From Deltaproteobacteria bacterium (GTDB lineage Bacteria; Desulfobacterota; Syntrophia; Syntrophales; Smithellaceae), in contig SBEK01000102.1 in NCBI GenBank assembly GCA_009668925.1, positions 1 through 14,811 of the forward strand: a stretch of 14,811 nt of DNA, written 5' to 3'. The notes under the pieces were generated by a model. That model saw nothing but the letters and a program-made list of their open reading frames with translations. It was not told where the DNA came from and searched no databases. Position 1 is the stretch's first letter. The number at the start of each line of letters is the position of its first letter. This document shows, one piece after another, positions 1 to 7,582 of this stretch. The translations under genes and the position numbers were made by a program.

Positions 1-444
1 CGTCACGACGGGCAGCGAGGTGTCGGAACGCACCCTGACGCCCCGAAACACGCCCTCAGCCGTGACCCTGATCAGCTTGAATTTCCCCCCTCCCTCCGCG
101 TTCTCCCCCCTTTCGCTGTTGTTCGCCCCGGCCCGCCCCGTGATGATGCCCTTAACCGAGCTCTGCAAATTGGCGCAAGCGACGGCGGCGGTCGGGGCGG
201 CAACCATTTTGTGCTCCTCATTCTTCCGCGTCTGCTTGAGATCGGCAATCTTTTTTTCCCAGGCGGGTTTGCGCGCAATCAATGCCGAGTATTTTGCCAG
301 AAGCTTCAGCTTCGCATCCTGCTCGTCACCGAGTTCCTGCGCCTGCCGATAAATGTCGGCAATGCCATACTGGTAGACGGCAAGAGCCGCCATCACGATG
401 ATCAGCGGAATGGATATCGCGAGGAGCTTACTTTTTCTTTTCAT
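1..444 (-). CDS. gspM: Type II secretion inner-membrane protein GspM (3' part missing)
   Basis: This gene starts with ATG at 444 and stays open to the left edge of the window, so only the first 148 residues are visible. GspM is a bitopic inner-membrane protein that pairs with GspL and forms part of the T2SS assembly platform. The visible part has a short basic cytoplasmic start (MKRKSK), one membrane segment at about residues 6-24, and then a charged helical, probably coiled-coil stretch at about 30-80. A Gly/Asn/Glu-rich linker near residues 103-118 precedes the start of a beta-rich periplasmic domain. The start lies 17 bases inside the end of gspL in another frame, which suggests translational coupling. 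Similarity to GspM is weak at sequence level, as is usual for this family. The call rests on the topology and on the position directly after gspL. The window does not show whether gspN, gspC or gspD follows. Confidence 0.85.
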   Translation of the reverse strand, partial: MKRKSKLLAISIPLIIVMAALAVYQYGIADIYRQAQELGDEQDAKLKLLAKYSALIARKPAWEKKIADLKQTRKNEEHKMVAAPTAAVACANLQSSVKGIITGRAGANNSERGENAEGGGKFKLIRVTAEGVFRGVRVRSDTSLPVVT

Positions 445-1978
445 AACTCATCTCCTTCTTCGGTTCCTTCTTTCCCGCCTCCTTCCTTTCGGGCTCTTTC
501 TTCTCCCCCGCATTTTTCAGTTCCATCTTGATGACGAACCGTTCGGTATTTTGCCGCGGATCACGAAACGTGGGCGACGAAAACTCGGCCTTTTGAAAAT
601 ACCTGGAGTTCTCCAGTTTGAGGATGATCTCGGTCGCCGATGTGGAATAGCCTTCGATTTCCGCAATTTTGTCGGTAATATGCAGACGGGTCAGCCAGGT
701 CTTCGGCGGTAATGCGGCCGTCATATCTTTTATGATGTTCATCGCCAGGTCGCTGTGCGTCCGGAAAGCGTTAATGGCTTGGATATCGTTTTCCAGCGCC
801 GCGGCTTCACTGTGCAGCGCCTCGGCCTTTCTCACCTGCGGCCTGAGCGCCTGGATTTGCTGATCCAGCGCGTCGAGAGTCTGCCGCTGCAAATAGACAG
901 GCGCGATGAAATAATATACAGCCGACGCCGCAATCATCACGAGCAAGACCGCGGACAAGAGCCAGGGCGTCCGGGGAGCGCCGTGATTATTTTTGGCAAG
1001 CAGGTTCACGGCATCCGGCCGGCTGCGCGCGGCATCCAGAGCGCCGCTTACGGCAACGGCCGACAGTTCCGCGGCCGGCTTGGGCAGGGTCGTTTTCAGG
1101 TCCTTATTCAAGTGGGAAACGGTCACGGTCCGAAAGGCCTCACGGATCCGGCCGTAATCTTTCTCATCCGCGTCTACGACAATCCTGGGCGGACTGCCGC
1201 TCTTCATGAGTTCATTCATCGCGTCGCCTGTCTGCCGGATGGCTGCGTCAGCCCCGTCCGGGTCTCCCGGCATTGCGCCCCCGGTGAAGGGCTGGGCGAT
1301 CAGGCCCTGCACCAGCGACCCGCCTTCATAAGCGTCACCCCGGAGCGACAGGAACACCGCATTCGTATGGGGATAGGTTTGCCCGATGATAAATCGGATC
1401 AGAAAGACGTTCAGACTGATTTTATCAACCGAAATGCCTTTCCCTTTAAACGTTTCCAGACAGGCATTGATCTGATCAGCCCGGGCAACGGTCAAGAGGA
1501 TCCTGATATTCCGATCATCCTCGCCAACCGCAGTATAGTCATAGCAGGCATTGTCCCGGGACAGCGGCGTCAGCCGATCCAGTTCAAATTCGATGACTCG
1601 GGGCAGATCCTCTTTGGCGGCCAGCGGAAATTCGGCTTCGCGGACAATTACCCAGGAGCGCGGCCAGCCCAGGACAAACCGGGCATCGGTAATTTGGAAA
1701 TCCCGGACAAAGGCCGCTGCCGCTTGCGCCGCAAACTCGGGACTGACCGCCTGGCCTTGAGGCAGCGGGCAGCGCCTCACCCGGCGGATGTTGACCCGCC
1801 AGAGCATCTTTTCGACATAGGCCAGGCAGACGCCGTCGGCTTCGAACGATACGCAGACGATCTTCGCAAATGAAAACGCCGGGTCGGCCAGACTGAAGGA
1901 CAGGACCCGCCACAGCGCGCGGCCCGCCCGGTTAAGCGGCGGATAGATTTTATTGAAGGCGTTCTTGTAAGGCATCAT
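428..1978 (-). CDS. gspL: Type II secretion platform protein GspL
   Basis: GspL links the cytoplasmic ATPase GspE to the membrane platform and pairs with GspM in the periplasm. From the chosen start the protein has 516 residues. Residues 1 to about 320 form the cytoplasmic actin-like (PilM-like) domain, including the typical stretch around VIEFELDRLTPL. A single membrane segment follows at about 338-359, then a coiled-coil stretch at about 363-402, and then a small PilN/ferredoxin-like periplasmic domain at about 415-488. The last 28 residues are an unusual Lys/Glu-rich tail. I chose the ATG at 1978 because a GGAG lies about 10 bases upstream. The frame can be opened further to a TTG at 2020, but that would overlap gspK by 71 bases; the chosen start overlaps it by 29. 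The ATG at 1975 is also possible. Length and domain order fit GspL of T2SS rather than the separate PilM and PilN proteins of type IV pili. Confidence 0.93.
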   Translation of the reverse strand: MMPYKNAFNKIYPPLNRAGRALWRVLSFSLADPAFSFAKIVCVSFEADGVCLAYVEKMLWRVNIRRVRRCPLPQGQAVSPEFAAQAAAAFVRDFQITDARFVLGWPRSWVIVREAEFPLAAKEDLPRVIEFELDRLTPLSRDNACYDYTAVGEDDRNIRILLTVARADQINACLETFKGKGISVDKISLNVFLIRFIIGQTYPHTNAVFLSLRGDAYEGGSLVQGLIAQPFTGGAMPGDPDGADAAIRQTGDAMNELMKSGSPPRIVVDADEKDYGRIREAFRTVTVSHLNKDLKTTLPKPAAELSAVAVSGALDAARSRPDAVNLLAKNNHGAPRTPWLLSAVLLVMIAASAVYYFIAPVYLQRQTLDALDQQIQALRPQVRKAEALHSEAAALENDIQAINAFRTHSDLAMNIIKDMTAALPPKTWLTRLHITDKIAEIEGYSTSATEIILKLENSRYFQKAEFSSPTFRDPRQNTERFVIKMELKNAGEKKEPERKEAGKKEPKKEMSYEKKK

Positions 1979-2993
1979 CTCTTGGAATCTCCATATGCGC
2001 GGGACTTTGATAAAAAGCAATCCGGCACCGGTCCATCCCTCCCGCTACCAGGACCGCTTTGAGCGGATAGCCGCCGGTTCTCTCCGGCTTGAAGCCGATG
2101 ACTTCAACGGAGTAGACGTTGGAATCAGTTGTCGTGACATATTGCGTCATGGAGGCAAAATTGGCTGCCGATACCAGAGATTGCAGGTCCGGCCCGTCTT
2201 TTCTGGTGTTGTCCGATCTTCGGTACGTAATGACTGCCTGGACGATTTCATCCGTCATCCCCGGTATGGCTGCCAGCACTTCCGGCCGCGCCGCCTGGAT
2301 ATTGATTCTGTCCGCGGAGGTGTACACCGTCAAAAACCGGATCAGACCCGGTTTTTCTCCTGTTCCGTAGAGGATATCCTGGGTCATGCCGCGCACCAGC
2401 AGCAGCTCTTCCAGGTTATCAAAATTGGCGTCCCTGGCTTTATAAGGATTGGGCAGGCCCATATAGTAGTTGCTTTCCGCACCGTGGAGCCGGTGCAAGT
2501 CATCCGTATCCTTCCAGTCCAGCACGGAATCAACAATGGTGTCGGCTTGCTCTTTTTCCACCCCCAGATTCACGAGCAGGTTATTCAAAATGATCCCCGA
2601 TGCGTCGGTCAGCAGATTGATGTTGATCTTTCCCCCCTCATCGGTCAGGGCCAGCCGGTAACGCCCGTCTTCCAGAGCGCCTTCGCGGGTGGTTCCATCG
2701 ATCGGGATGACCGATCGGGCGTTATTTTCCGCTGCGGTCGTCTTATTGGCGTTGCGGTAAAGGATCTCCAGCATCGCCCGCTCAAGCCCCGCTTCCGCCA
2801 GATATTTATTTTCCAGCTGATCCCGGAAAGTTAAAGTCGAAAACGCCTCCGTTCTGACCGTCACGGAGAAGGCGAGCGTCATCACGATCAGCAGCATCAT
2901 GATCCACAGCACAATGATCAGCATAATCCCTCTTTCCCTTCCGGCGACGGCTATTCCCGAAGTTCTATTTATCTTTTGTTCAATCTCGTTCAT
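1950..2993 (-). CDS. gspK: Minor pseudopilin GspK (tip of the T2SS pseudopilus)
   Basis: GspK caps the T2SS pseudopilus together with GspI and GspJ and is the largest minor pseudopilin; 347 residues is a normal length. The leader has an RERG|IMLIIVLW processing site with cleavage expected after Gly22. The mature protein lacks the Glu at position +5 found in other pseudopilins, which is a known feature of GspK because it sits at the tip. After the hydrophobic helix come the large helical insert and hallmarks such as GKININLL (about residue 120), the DLHRLHGAESNYYMGLPNPY stretch, an NLEELLLVRGM element and a second SADRINIQAARPEVLAAIPGM element. The start is an ATG with only a weak TGGTGA ribosome-binding site. 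It lies 25 bases after the gspJ stop, the only real gap within the operon. The gene end overlaps the start of gspL by about 29 bases. Confidence 0.95.
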   Translation of the reverse strand: MNEIEQKINRTSGIAVAGRERGIMLIIVLWIMMLLIVMTLAFSVTVRTEAFSTLTFRDQLENKYLAEAGLERAMLEILYRNANKTTAAENNARSVIPIDGTTREGALEDGRYRLALTDEGGKININLLTDASGIILNNLLVNLGVEKEQADTIVDSVLDWKDTDDLHRLHGAESNYYMGLPNPYKARDANFDNLEELLLVRGMTQDILYGTGEKPGLIRFLTVYTSADRINIQAARPEVLAAIPGMTDEIVQAVITYRRSDNTRKDGPDLQSLVSAANFASMTQYVTTTDSNVYSVEVIGFKPERTGGYPLKAVLVAGGMDRCRIAFYQSPAHMEIPRDDALQERLQ

Positions 2994-3018
2994 CAGGCGT
3001 TCACCATTTGCGCCCCGG

Positions 3019-3642
3019 TTACCTGGTCACCACAGGTTTCGCTGTCACAGCCGCCGCGGCCGACATCGCTTGCGTCATGATCCGCGCCGTTAAGACCCTG
3101 TCGCTTTCCCCGCGGGTAAAATGGATCTGCAGCTTTTGCGGCATACCGGGGGCATCCTTCGGCCACTCATCAACCCACCGCCCCTCCCCGGCGGCCTCCT
3201 CATAATAATACTCAAACCGGATCGAATCGAAGTGGGTCGCAAGCGACTTTTCCTGCCTCACGCCCGTTCCGATCAGCTCTTCTTCAATGTGAAAAATGCA
3301 TTTCTGGCGACCGGCGGCTTCAATGCGATACGTCACCAGGCAGTTGCCTTTTGTTCCGCGCCACAGCGAATAATTGCTGGGAAAGGTCACTTTGTCCTTC
3401 ACACCGGCAAACCGGTTCTTCGTCTCGCCCTGTTCGACCGCAGCGCTGAAAAAAGCCGACTGGATCTGGGATTCGATAAGCGAAAAGATCACCTTCTTTC
3501 GTTCCAGAGCGTTGATCTTCTTCTCGCCTGTCTCCGATGTCCGGCAGGCCGAAGACAAGGCACCGCCCATGATGCCGATCATCATAGCCAGCATCGTCAC
3601 GGCCATGAGCAGTTCAATCAGTGTAAAGCCTTGCCTGCTCAA
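3019..3642 (-). CDS. gspJ: Minor pseudopilin GspJ
   Basis: GspJ is a minor pseudopilin that forms the GspI-J-K tip complex of the T2SS pseudopilus. The 207-residue protein has a very short leader, MSRQG, followed by FTLIELLMAVTML. Cleavage is therefore expected after Gly5, with Glu at mature position +5. The C-terminal part has the GspJ-type strand pattern, including RWVDEWPKD and LQIHFTRG near residues 155-180. The start codon is TTG: its last two bases are the first two of the TGA stop of gspI, giving the string TTGA. It is supported by a strong GGGGAGGGG ribosome-binding site about 8 bases upstream, inside the last codons of gspI, and by the exact position of the processing site. No ATG would preserve the leader. 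Confidence 0.94.
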   Translation of the reverse strand: MSRQGFTLIELLMAVTMLAMMIGIMGGALSSACRTSETGEKKINALERKKVIFSLIESQIQSAFFSAAVEQGETKNRFAGVKDKVTFPSNYSLWRGTKGNCLVTYRIEAAGRQKCIFHIEEELIGTGVRQEKSLATHFDSIRFEYYYEEAAGEGRWVDEWPKDAPGMPQKLQIHFTRGESDRVLTARIMTQAMSAAAAVTAKPVVTR

Positions 3643-4085
3643 TGGGCAGCCCCTCCCCGGACCGTATCTGTGAGAGTGCCGCCGAGAACATCGGCTCTGG
3701 AAGACATTCTGGACGTCTTAAGCGACGCCGCCCGAATGTATTGCCGTCCGGCCGCCCTGGCCTTGACCGTGATCTGCAAGAGCCTCACCGGCAGGAATTC
3801 CGACCGTTCCTTTTCGATCTCCTGAACCGCGATCTCATAGACATAACCGTCCTGGTCAGTCTCGGTCCAGGTCTTCTCCGCGAATCTTTCAAGCTCCAGC
3901 ACACCGCGCATTTTGGCGTTGGCCCTCGTCAGGAGTTCGGCGCATTCATCGGATTTGGCCAAATTGCGCAGATTGGCGGATGACAATTCCATCAGCGATA
4001 CGGCGACAAGGCCAATCAACACCAGGGCAATCATGATTTCCATGAGCGTAAATCCCTTTTGCCCCGGCCCGTCGGATTTAATCAT
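3639..4085 (-). CDS. gspI: Minor pseudopilin GspI
   Basis: GspI is a minor pseudopilin of the T2SS tip complex and is thought to nucleate it with GspJ and GspK. From the ATG at 4085 the product has 148 residues. The leader MIKSDGPGQKG is followed by FTLMEIMIALVLIGLVAVSL, so cleavage is expected after Gly11 with Glu at mature +5. The mature part is short and ends in a beta-strand domain typical of GspI (residues about 60-120). I chose this ATG because it overlaps the last codons of gspH in the string ATGATTAA and has an AGGA about 9 bases upstream. Longer forms would start at an ATG at 4106 or a TTG at 4112 and would add only seven to nine leader residues. The stop codon overlaps the TTG start of gspJ. 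Confidence 0.94.
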   Translation of the reverse strand: MIKSDGPGQKGFTLMEIMIALVLIGLVAVSLMELSSANLRNLAKSDECAELLTRANAKMRGVLELERFAEKTWTETDQDGYVYEIAVQEIEKERSEFLPVRLLQITVKARAAGRQYIRAASLKTSRMSSRADVLGGTLTDTVRGGAAH

Positions 4086-4566
4086 GGCGTTTATCCTGCT
4101 CGTCATCGGCAATAACCGCGGTTAAAATGGGATCGGCCACAATCCGGATGATGCGATCGCCTTGAATCAGATGGATCCGGCCCCAGGTGTTGGTGCCCGT
4201 TGCATCGTAGTAAAGACTGTATTGACCTTTGCGAACCGGACCGGTATTCGCCTCGGTTCCGTCAATGGCCAGACGCATCTCATCCGGGATCGCTTTCCCC
4301 GTCCGGCCTTTGATGCCGTATTTTCCGGTGTCCAGATCGAATGTCACGACTTGCCGCTCCTGGGTGGAGGCAGCCAGAGTTCTGGCGTACTTTATCGTTG
4401 AGACAATTTCCCGGGCTTGCGCTCTTTGCTTGGCTTTCGGCAGGGTGCCCGCAAAAAATACCGTGCTGATCCCCGCAATCAGCGACATCAGTATCAGCAC
4501 GACCAGAATTTCGATCAGCGTAAAACCCGGCGGCACCAAAGGGTGATTTCTCTCTCTGTCGTTCAT
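4078..4566 (-). CDS. gspH: Minor pseudopilin GspH
   Basis: GspH is a minor pseudopilin thought to link the GspI-J-K tip to the GspG shaft. From the ATG at 4566 the protein has 162 residues. The leader ends in VPPG and is followed by FTLIEILVVLILMSLIAGIS, giving cleavage after Gly14 and Glu at +5. The first mature residues continue as an amphipathic helix ending near KYARTLAAS, which matches the usual GspH pattern in which a helix with a KARSLA-like motif precedes the beta domain. I preferred the ATG at 4566, with AGGA about 10 bases upstream. The alternative is a TTG at 4587 that overlaps the gspF stop (TTGA) but has no visible ribosome-binding site and adds seven residues. The gene ends 8 bases inside gspI. 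Confidence 0.92.
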   Translation of the reverse strand: MNDRERNHPLVPPGFTLIEILVVLILMSLIAGISTVFFAGTLPKAKQRAQAREIVSTIKYARTLAASTQERQVVTFDLDTGKYGIKGRTGKAIPDEMRLAIDGTEANTGPVRKGQYSLYYDATGTNTWGRIHLIQGDRIIRIVADPILTAVIADDEQDKRHD

Positions 4567-4583
4567 ACCGGCATCTATCCTGT

Positions 4584-5780
4584 TCAAAAAGGAATATCGG
4601 TGATGCTGAATATCGCCGTCAGCAGGGAGATGACGATGAACCCCACAATCAAGCCCATGGCGATGATCAGGGAAGGCTCCATGATGCTGATGAATCTCCT
4701 GATCGATATCTTCAGACTTTTTTCATAGGTGTCCGCTATTTTGATCAGCATGCCGTCGAGCCGGCCGGTTTCTTCACCCACTTGAATCATCGACATGGCC
4801 AGTTCCGGGAAGATACCGGCGTCGGACAGCGGTTTGGCGATGCCTTTGCCTTCCTTGATCTCCTTCGTCACCCGATCCAGCGACGATGACACGACGAAAT
4901 TGCCGATGATGTCTTTGGCGTTCTTTACCGCCTGCAAAAGGGGCACGCCGCTTTTCAATAAAGCACCCAGCGTCCGGCAGAAGCGCGCGGTCTCGAGCTT
5001 TAAAATCACATCGCCCAGTATCTTGAGTTTCATTTTGTCCCAGGTGTAACGCCCGGCGTCCGTCTTCAGATAACTCTTCAGGAAAACTGATCCGAAAACG
5101 ATACCAAGCCCAATGATCCACCAGGAGGCCAGAAGGAAATTGCTTAAGCCGATCAGTATCTGCGTGGAAAAAGGCAGCTTCGTCCCCATATCGGCAAAGA
5201 TATTGGTAAATTTGGGCAGGACAAATGTCACCAGAACCAGGATGGAAATCGCACCCGTCATGACCAGAATCACCGGATAAATCATCGCGGAGAAGATATG
5301 GTTTTTCAACTCCTCCGAGGATTCCAGAAATTCGATGAGCTTTTCCAGAACCATCTCCATGGCGCCGGAGGTTTCGCCGGCGCGAATCATATTCACGTAA
5401 AGAGGAGAGAAGACTTTGGGATGCCTGGCGAGGGCGTCGGAGAACGTGCCCCCTTCACGGATGGACTTGAGGACGGCAAAGATAACATCCTTCATCTTCT
5501 TGTTTTGAGTGATGCCAAGCAGGACGTTTAAACTGCGATCCAGCGGCAGACCGGCATTGATGAGCGTATACAGCTCCGTCGTAAATACCAGCAGCTCGCC
5601 TTTTGCCGATCGAAGTGTAAACGCGTCTTTTTGGCTTCCCGCCGGCACCTCTTTCATCCGCAACGGAATGACATTGGAATTTTTCAAAATAGATTCCGCT
5701 TCGTATTCGTTGCGGGCTTCGATCAAGCCTTCGGAAACACTCCCGTCCGGGCCGATCGAACGATGCGAAAAACTGGGCAT
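4584..5780 (-). CDS. gspF: Type II secretion inner-membrane platform protein GspF
   Basis: GspF is the polytopic inner-membrane protein at the base of the pseudopilus. It works with the ATPase GspE to extract and add pseudopilin subunits. The 398-residue protein has a short N-terminal domain and two T2SSF repeats. The repeats can be seen by comparing LINAGLPLDRSLNVLL (about 73-88) with LLKSGVPLLQAVKNAK (about 274-289), and MIRAGETSGAMEMVL (about 131-145) with MIQVGEETGRLDGML (about 331-345). Membrane segments lie at about 166-188, 209-233 and 369-391. The ATG shares one base with the gspE stop (TAATG) and has an AGGAG 5-6 bases upstream, a clear coupling signal. The family also includes PilC of type IV pili. 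The linked gspH-M genes decide for T2SS. Confidence 0.96.
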   Translation of the reverse strand: MPSFSHRSIGPDGSVSEGLIEARNEYEAESILKNSNVIPLRMKEVPAGSQKDAFTLRSAKGELLVFTTELYTLINAGLPLDRSLNVLLGITQNKKMKDVIFAVLKSIREGGTFSDALARHPKVFSPLYVNMIRAGETSGAMEMVLEKLIEFLESSEELKNHIFSAMIYPVILVMTGAISILVLVTFVLPKFTNIFADMGTKLPFSTQILIGLSNFLLASWWIIGLGIVFGSVFLKSYLKTDAGRYTWDKMKLKILGDVILKLETARFCRTLGALLKSGVPLLQAVKNAKDIIGNFVVSSSLDRVTKEIKEGKGIAKPLSDAGIFPELAMSMIQVGEETGRLDGMLIKIADTYEKSLKISIRRFISIMEPSLIIAMGLIVGFIVISLLTAIFSITDIPF

Positions 5781-7300
5781 TAGATCTCCTGCGTCGCTCT
5801 GAAGATTTCGTTCACCGTGGTATCGCCCGCTTTGGCTTTTGATAATCCGTCTTCCATCAGCGTGCGCATACCGCTCTTTCTGGCCGCCTCCCGGATTTGC
5901 CGGGCATCGGCATTCCGGATAATCAACTGATGCATGGAGCTGTCGATGGCAAATAGTTCAAATATCCCGGACCGCCCGTAAAATCCCGTTTGAGCGCATT
6001 TTTCGCAGCCCCTGCCTTTGTAAAGGGAGACGCTGTTGCCGGGAAATATATTTTGCGCCCGTTCTTCTTTCATGGCGTCATGATCGATCGTCCGGCACTC
6101 GGGGCAGATCACGCGGACAAGACGCTGCGCCAGTACGCCGCGGATCGTCGCGGCCAGAAGAAAATTAGGCACGCCGATATCCAGAAGACGCGTGATGGCC
6201 GTAGGGGCATCGTTCGTATGCAGGGTGGAAAACACCAGATGCCCCGTAAGCGCCGACTGAATGGCAATCTCCGCGGTTTCCAGATCGCGGATCTCGCCGA
6301 TCATGATAATATCCGGGTCCTGCCTCACGATGTGGCGCAGGATACTGGGAAAGTCCAAACCGATTTGCGGCATGACCTGTATTTGATTGATGCCTTTGAG
6401 GTGGTATTCAATCGGATCTTCCACCGTGATTATTTTTTTATCCGGCGAATTGATCTTGTCCAGCGCACCGTACAGCGTGGTCGTCTTGCCGCTGCCGGTG
6501 GGCCCCGTAACCAGAATAATGCCGTTGGAATTCTTGATGATTGTATTGAACGTTGCAAGCGTATCGCGGGGAAATCCCAACTGTTCCATGTCAATCTTGA
6601 TGCCCTTCTGGCCGAGCAGGCGCATCACCAGGCTTTCGCCATAGAGGACCGGAATGCTGGAGACGCGCACGTCAATTTCCGCCTGGCCGACTTTGAGCTT
6701 GATCCTTCCGTCCTGGGGCAGGCGCCGCTCCGCAATATTCAACTTGGCCATGATTTTGATGCGCGAGAAAATGGCGGCCTGGAGCTTTTTGGGGATGACC
6801 TCGATATCGTGCAGCACGCCGTCAATGCGATAGCGGACTTTGACTTCATCATCGAAGGGTTCGATGTGGATGTCACTGGCCCGGCTTTCCACGGCGCGGG
6901 TGATAATGATGTTAACGAGCTTGATCACCGGCGCCTCGGAGGCCAGGTCCTGAAGATGTCCGACGTCGTCCTCCTCTTCGCGTACGTAATGGATGGACTC
7001 ATCTTCAATGTTTTCGATGATCTTATTGATGTCCTGTGTTTCCTGAGCGTAAAATTTTTCCAGGTGCTCATCGATGACCTGGCTGTCGCCGGTATAGATT
7101 TCCAGGATATAAGGAACGGCCACGCGGATCGCTTCGATCGCGGCCTTATTATCCGGATCGGCCATGATGATTTTCAGCGTGTCCTGCTTGAACTCCAGCG
7201 GCACAATTCTGTTTTCGCGCAGAAAACGGACGGAGAGCGTTTCCATGACAAATGGAACCTTGGGGAAACTGTCCGCATCAAGATAAGGCACGTCCTGCAC
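5780..7300 (-). CDS. gspE: Type II secretion ATPase GspE
   Basis: GspE is the cytoplasmic hexameric ATPase that powers pseudopilus assembly while docked on GspL and GspF. The 506-residue protein has an N-terminal GspE/MshEN-like domain (about 15-100) followed by the nucleotide-binding core. Visible motifs are the Walker A GPTGSGKT at 266-273, the Asp box ITVEDPIEY at 291-299, the Walker B-type DPDIIMIGEIRDLE near 328-341, and the His box HLVFSTLHTNDA at 354-365. A tetracysteine zinc site is formed by Cys399, Cys402, Cys432 and Cys435. All catalytic motifs are intact. The start is GTG with a GGAAGGA ribosome-binding site about 9-10 bases upstream; no ATG lies upstream before an in-frame stop. 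PilB is the closest alternative, but gene order makes GspE far more likely. Confidence 0.97.
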   Translation of the reverse strand: MQDVPYLDADSFPKVPFVMETLSVRFLRENRIVPLEFKQDTLKIIMADPDNKAAIEAIRVAVPYILEIYTGDSQVIDEHLEKFYAQETQDINKIIENIEDESIHYVREEEDDVGHLQDLASEAPVIKLVNIIITRAVESRASDIHIEPFDDEVKVRYRIDGVLHDIEVIPKKLQAAIFSRIKIMAKLNIAERRLPQDGRIKLKVGQAEIDVRVSSIPVLYGESLVMRLLGQKGIKIDMEQLGFPRDTLATFNTIIKNSNGIILVTGPTGSGKTTTLYGALDKINSPDKKIITVEDPIEYHLKGINQIQVMPQIGLDFPSILRHIVRQDPDIIMIGEIRDLETAEIAIQSALTGHLVFSTLHTNDAPTAITRLLDIGVPNFLLAATIRGVLAQRLVRVICPECRTIDHDAMKEERAQNIFPGNSVSLYKGRGCEKCAQTGFYGRSGIFELFAIDSSMHQLIIRNADARQIREAARKSGMRTLMEDGLSKAKAGDTTVNEIFRATQEI

Positions 7301-7349
7301 CGTCGTTGATTCCTTCCCTGGTGATGCAATAAATGGGGGTGATTTGACT

Positions 7350-7373
7350 TTGAAATTATCACGAATATTTCAA
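7350..7373. promoter_or_regulatory. Inverted repeat upstream of gspE, possible operator
   Basis: TTGAAAT and ATTTCAA form a perfect 7-bp inverted repeat with a 10-bp spacer, about 50 bases upstream of the gspE start. Read toward gspE, the spacer and right arm contain TGATAAT, which resembles an extended -10 element, but no convincing -35 lies 16-18 bases before it. The site sits in an AT-rich stretch (about 7345-7395). It has the size of a dimeric regulator site. The regulator is unknown and the promoter assignment is a guess. Confidence 0.35.
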
Positions 7374-7486
7374 GTTTTCCATAATTTTTTCACTTTTGCC
7401 CGGATCTGGCGAATCTATTGTTGTTCTTTGGAGAAGATATCCGATCTGTGCACGATACCGGACCGCAATCCCCGACACCCACTTTC

Positions 7487-7501
7487 CCTGTTGACAACAG
7501 G
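7487..7501. promoter_or_regulatory. Perfect palindrome overlapping a TTGACA -35 box
   Basis: CCTGTTG-A-CAACAGG is a perfect 7-bp palindrome around a single A. The TTGACA of the putative gspG promoter (7491-7496) lies wholly inside it, an arrangement expected of a repressor operator. As RNA it could instead fold into a 6-bp stem with a 3-base loop, followed after CCCG by a run of T, so a weak terminator on the plus strand is the alternative reading. Confidence 0.35.
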
Positions 7502-7517
7502 CCCGTTTTTGTTTAGT
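7491..7517 (+). promoter_or_regulatory. Candidate sigma70-type promoter for gspG
   Basis: A perfect TTGACA at 7491-7496 is followed after 15 bases by TTTAGT (7512-7517), a four-of-six match to TATAAT. The spacing is short and the -10 weak, so the call is tentative. It would give a transcript with a leader of about 60 bases before the gspG start, and it overlaps the palindrome at 7487-7501. Confidence 0.3.
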
Positions 7518-7582
7518 TGAATTCATCGACCTCAGTCTTCCAGAAACATAAACCAATATGATGAAAATCAAGGATGATTTTT

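Noticed and set aside
755..1873. A 372-codon open frame on the plus strand opposite gspL
   Set aside because: No start signal or recognisable domain is present, and it lies wholly within gspL, which has a coherent domain layout.
4584..7300. Reading the ATPase and platform genes as pilB and pilC of a type IV pilus
   Set aside because: They are followed, with overlaps, by gspH, I, J, K, L and M, including a GspK lacking Glu+5 and a fused GspL. This is diagnostic of type II secretion. No pilT, pilM-Q or pilD is in the window.
5990..7309. A 439-codon open frame on the plus strand opposite gspE
   Set aside because: It mirrors the codons of gspE, whose catalytic motifs are all intact, and its own translation is low-complexity Arg/Asp/Gly-rich with no domain. 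It is an antisense shadow of a GC-rich gene.
7359..7571. A 70-codon open frame on the minus strand in the gspE-gspG gap
   Set aside because: It has no convincing ribosome-binding site, recognisable motif or normal codon pattern, and it covers the region where promoters for both flanking genes must lie. I treat the gap as regulatory.
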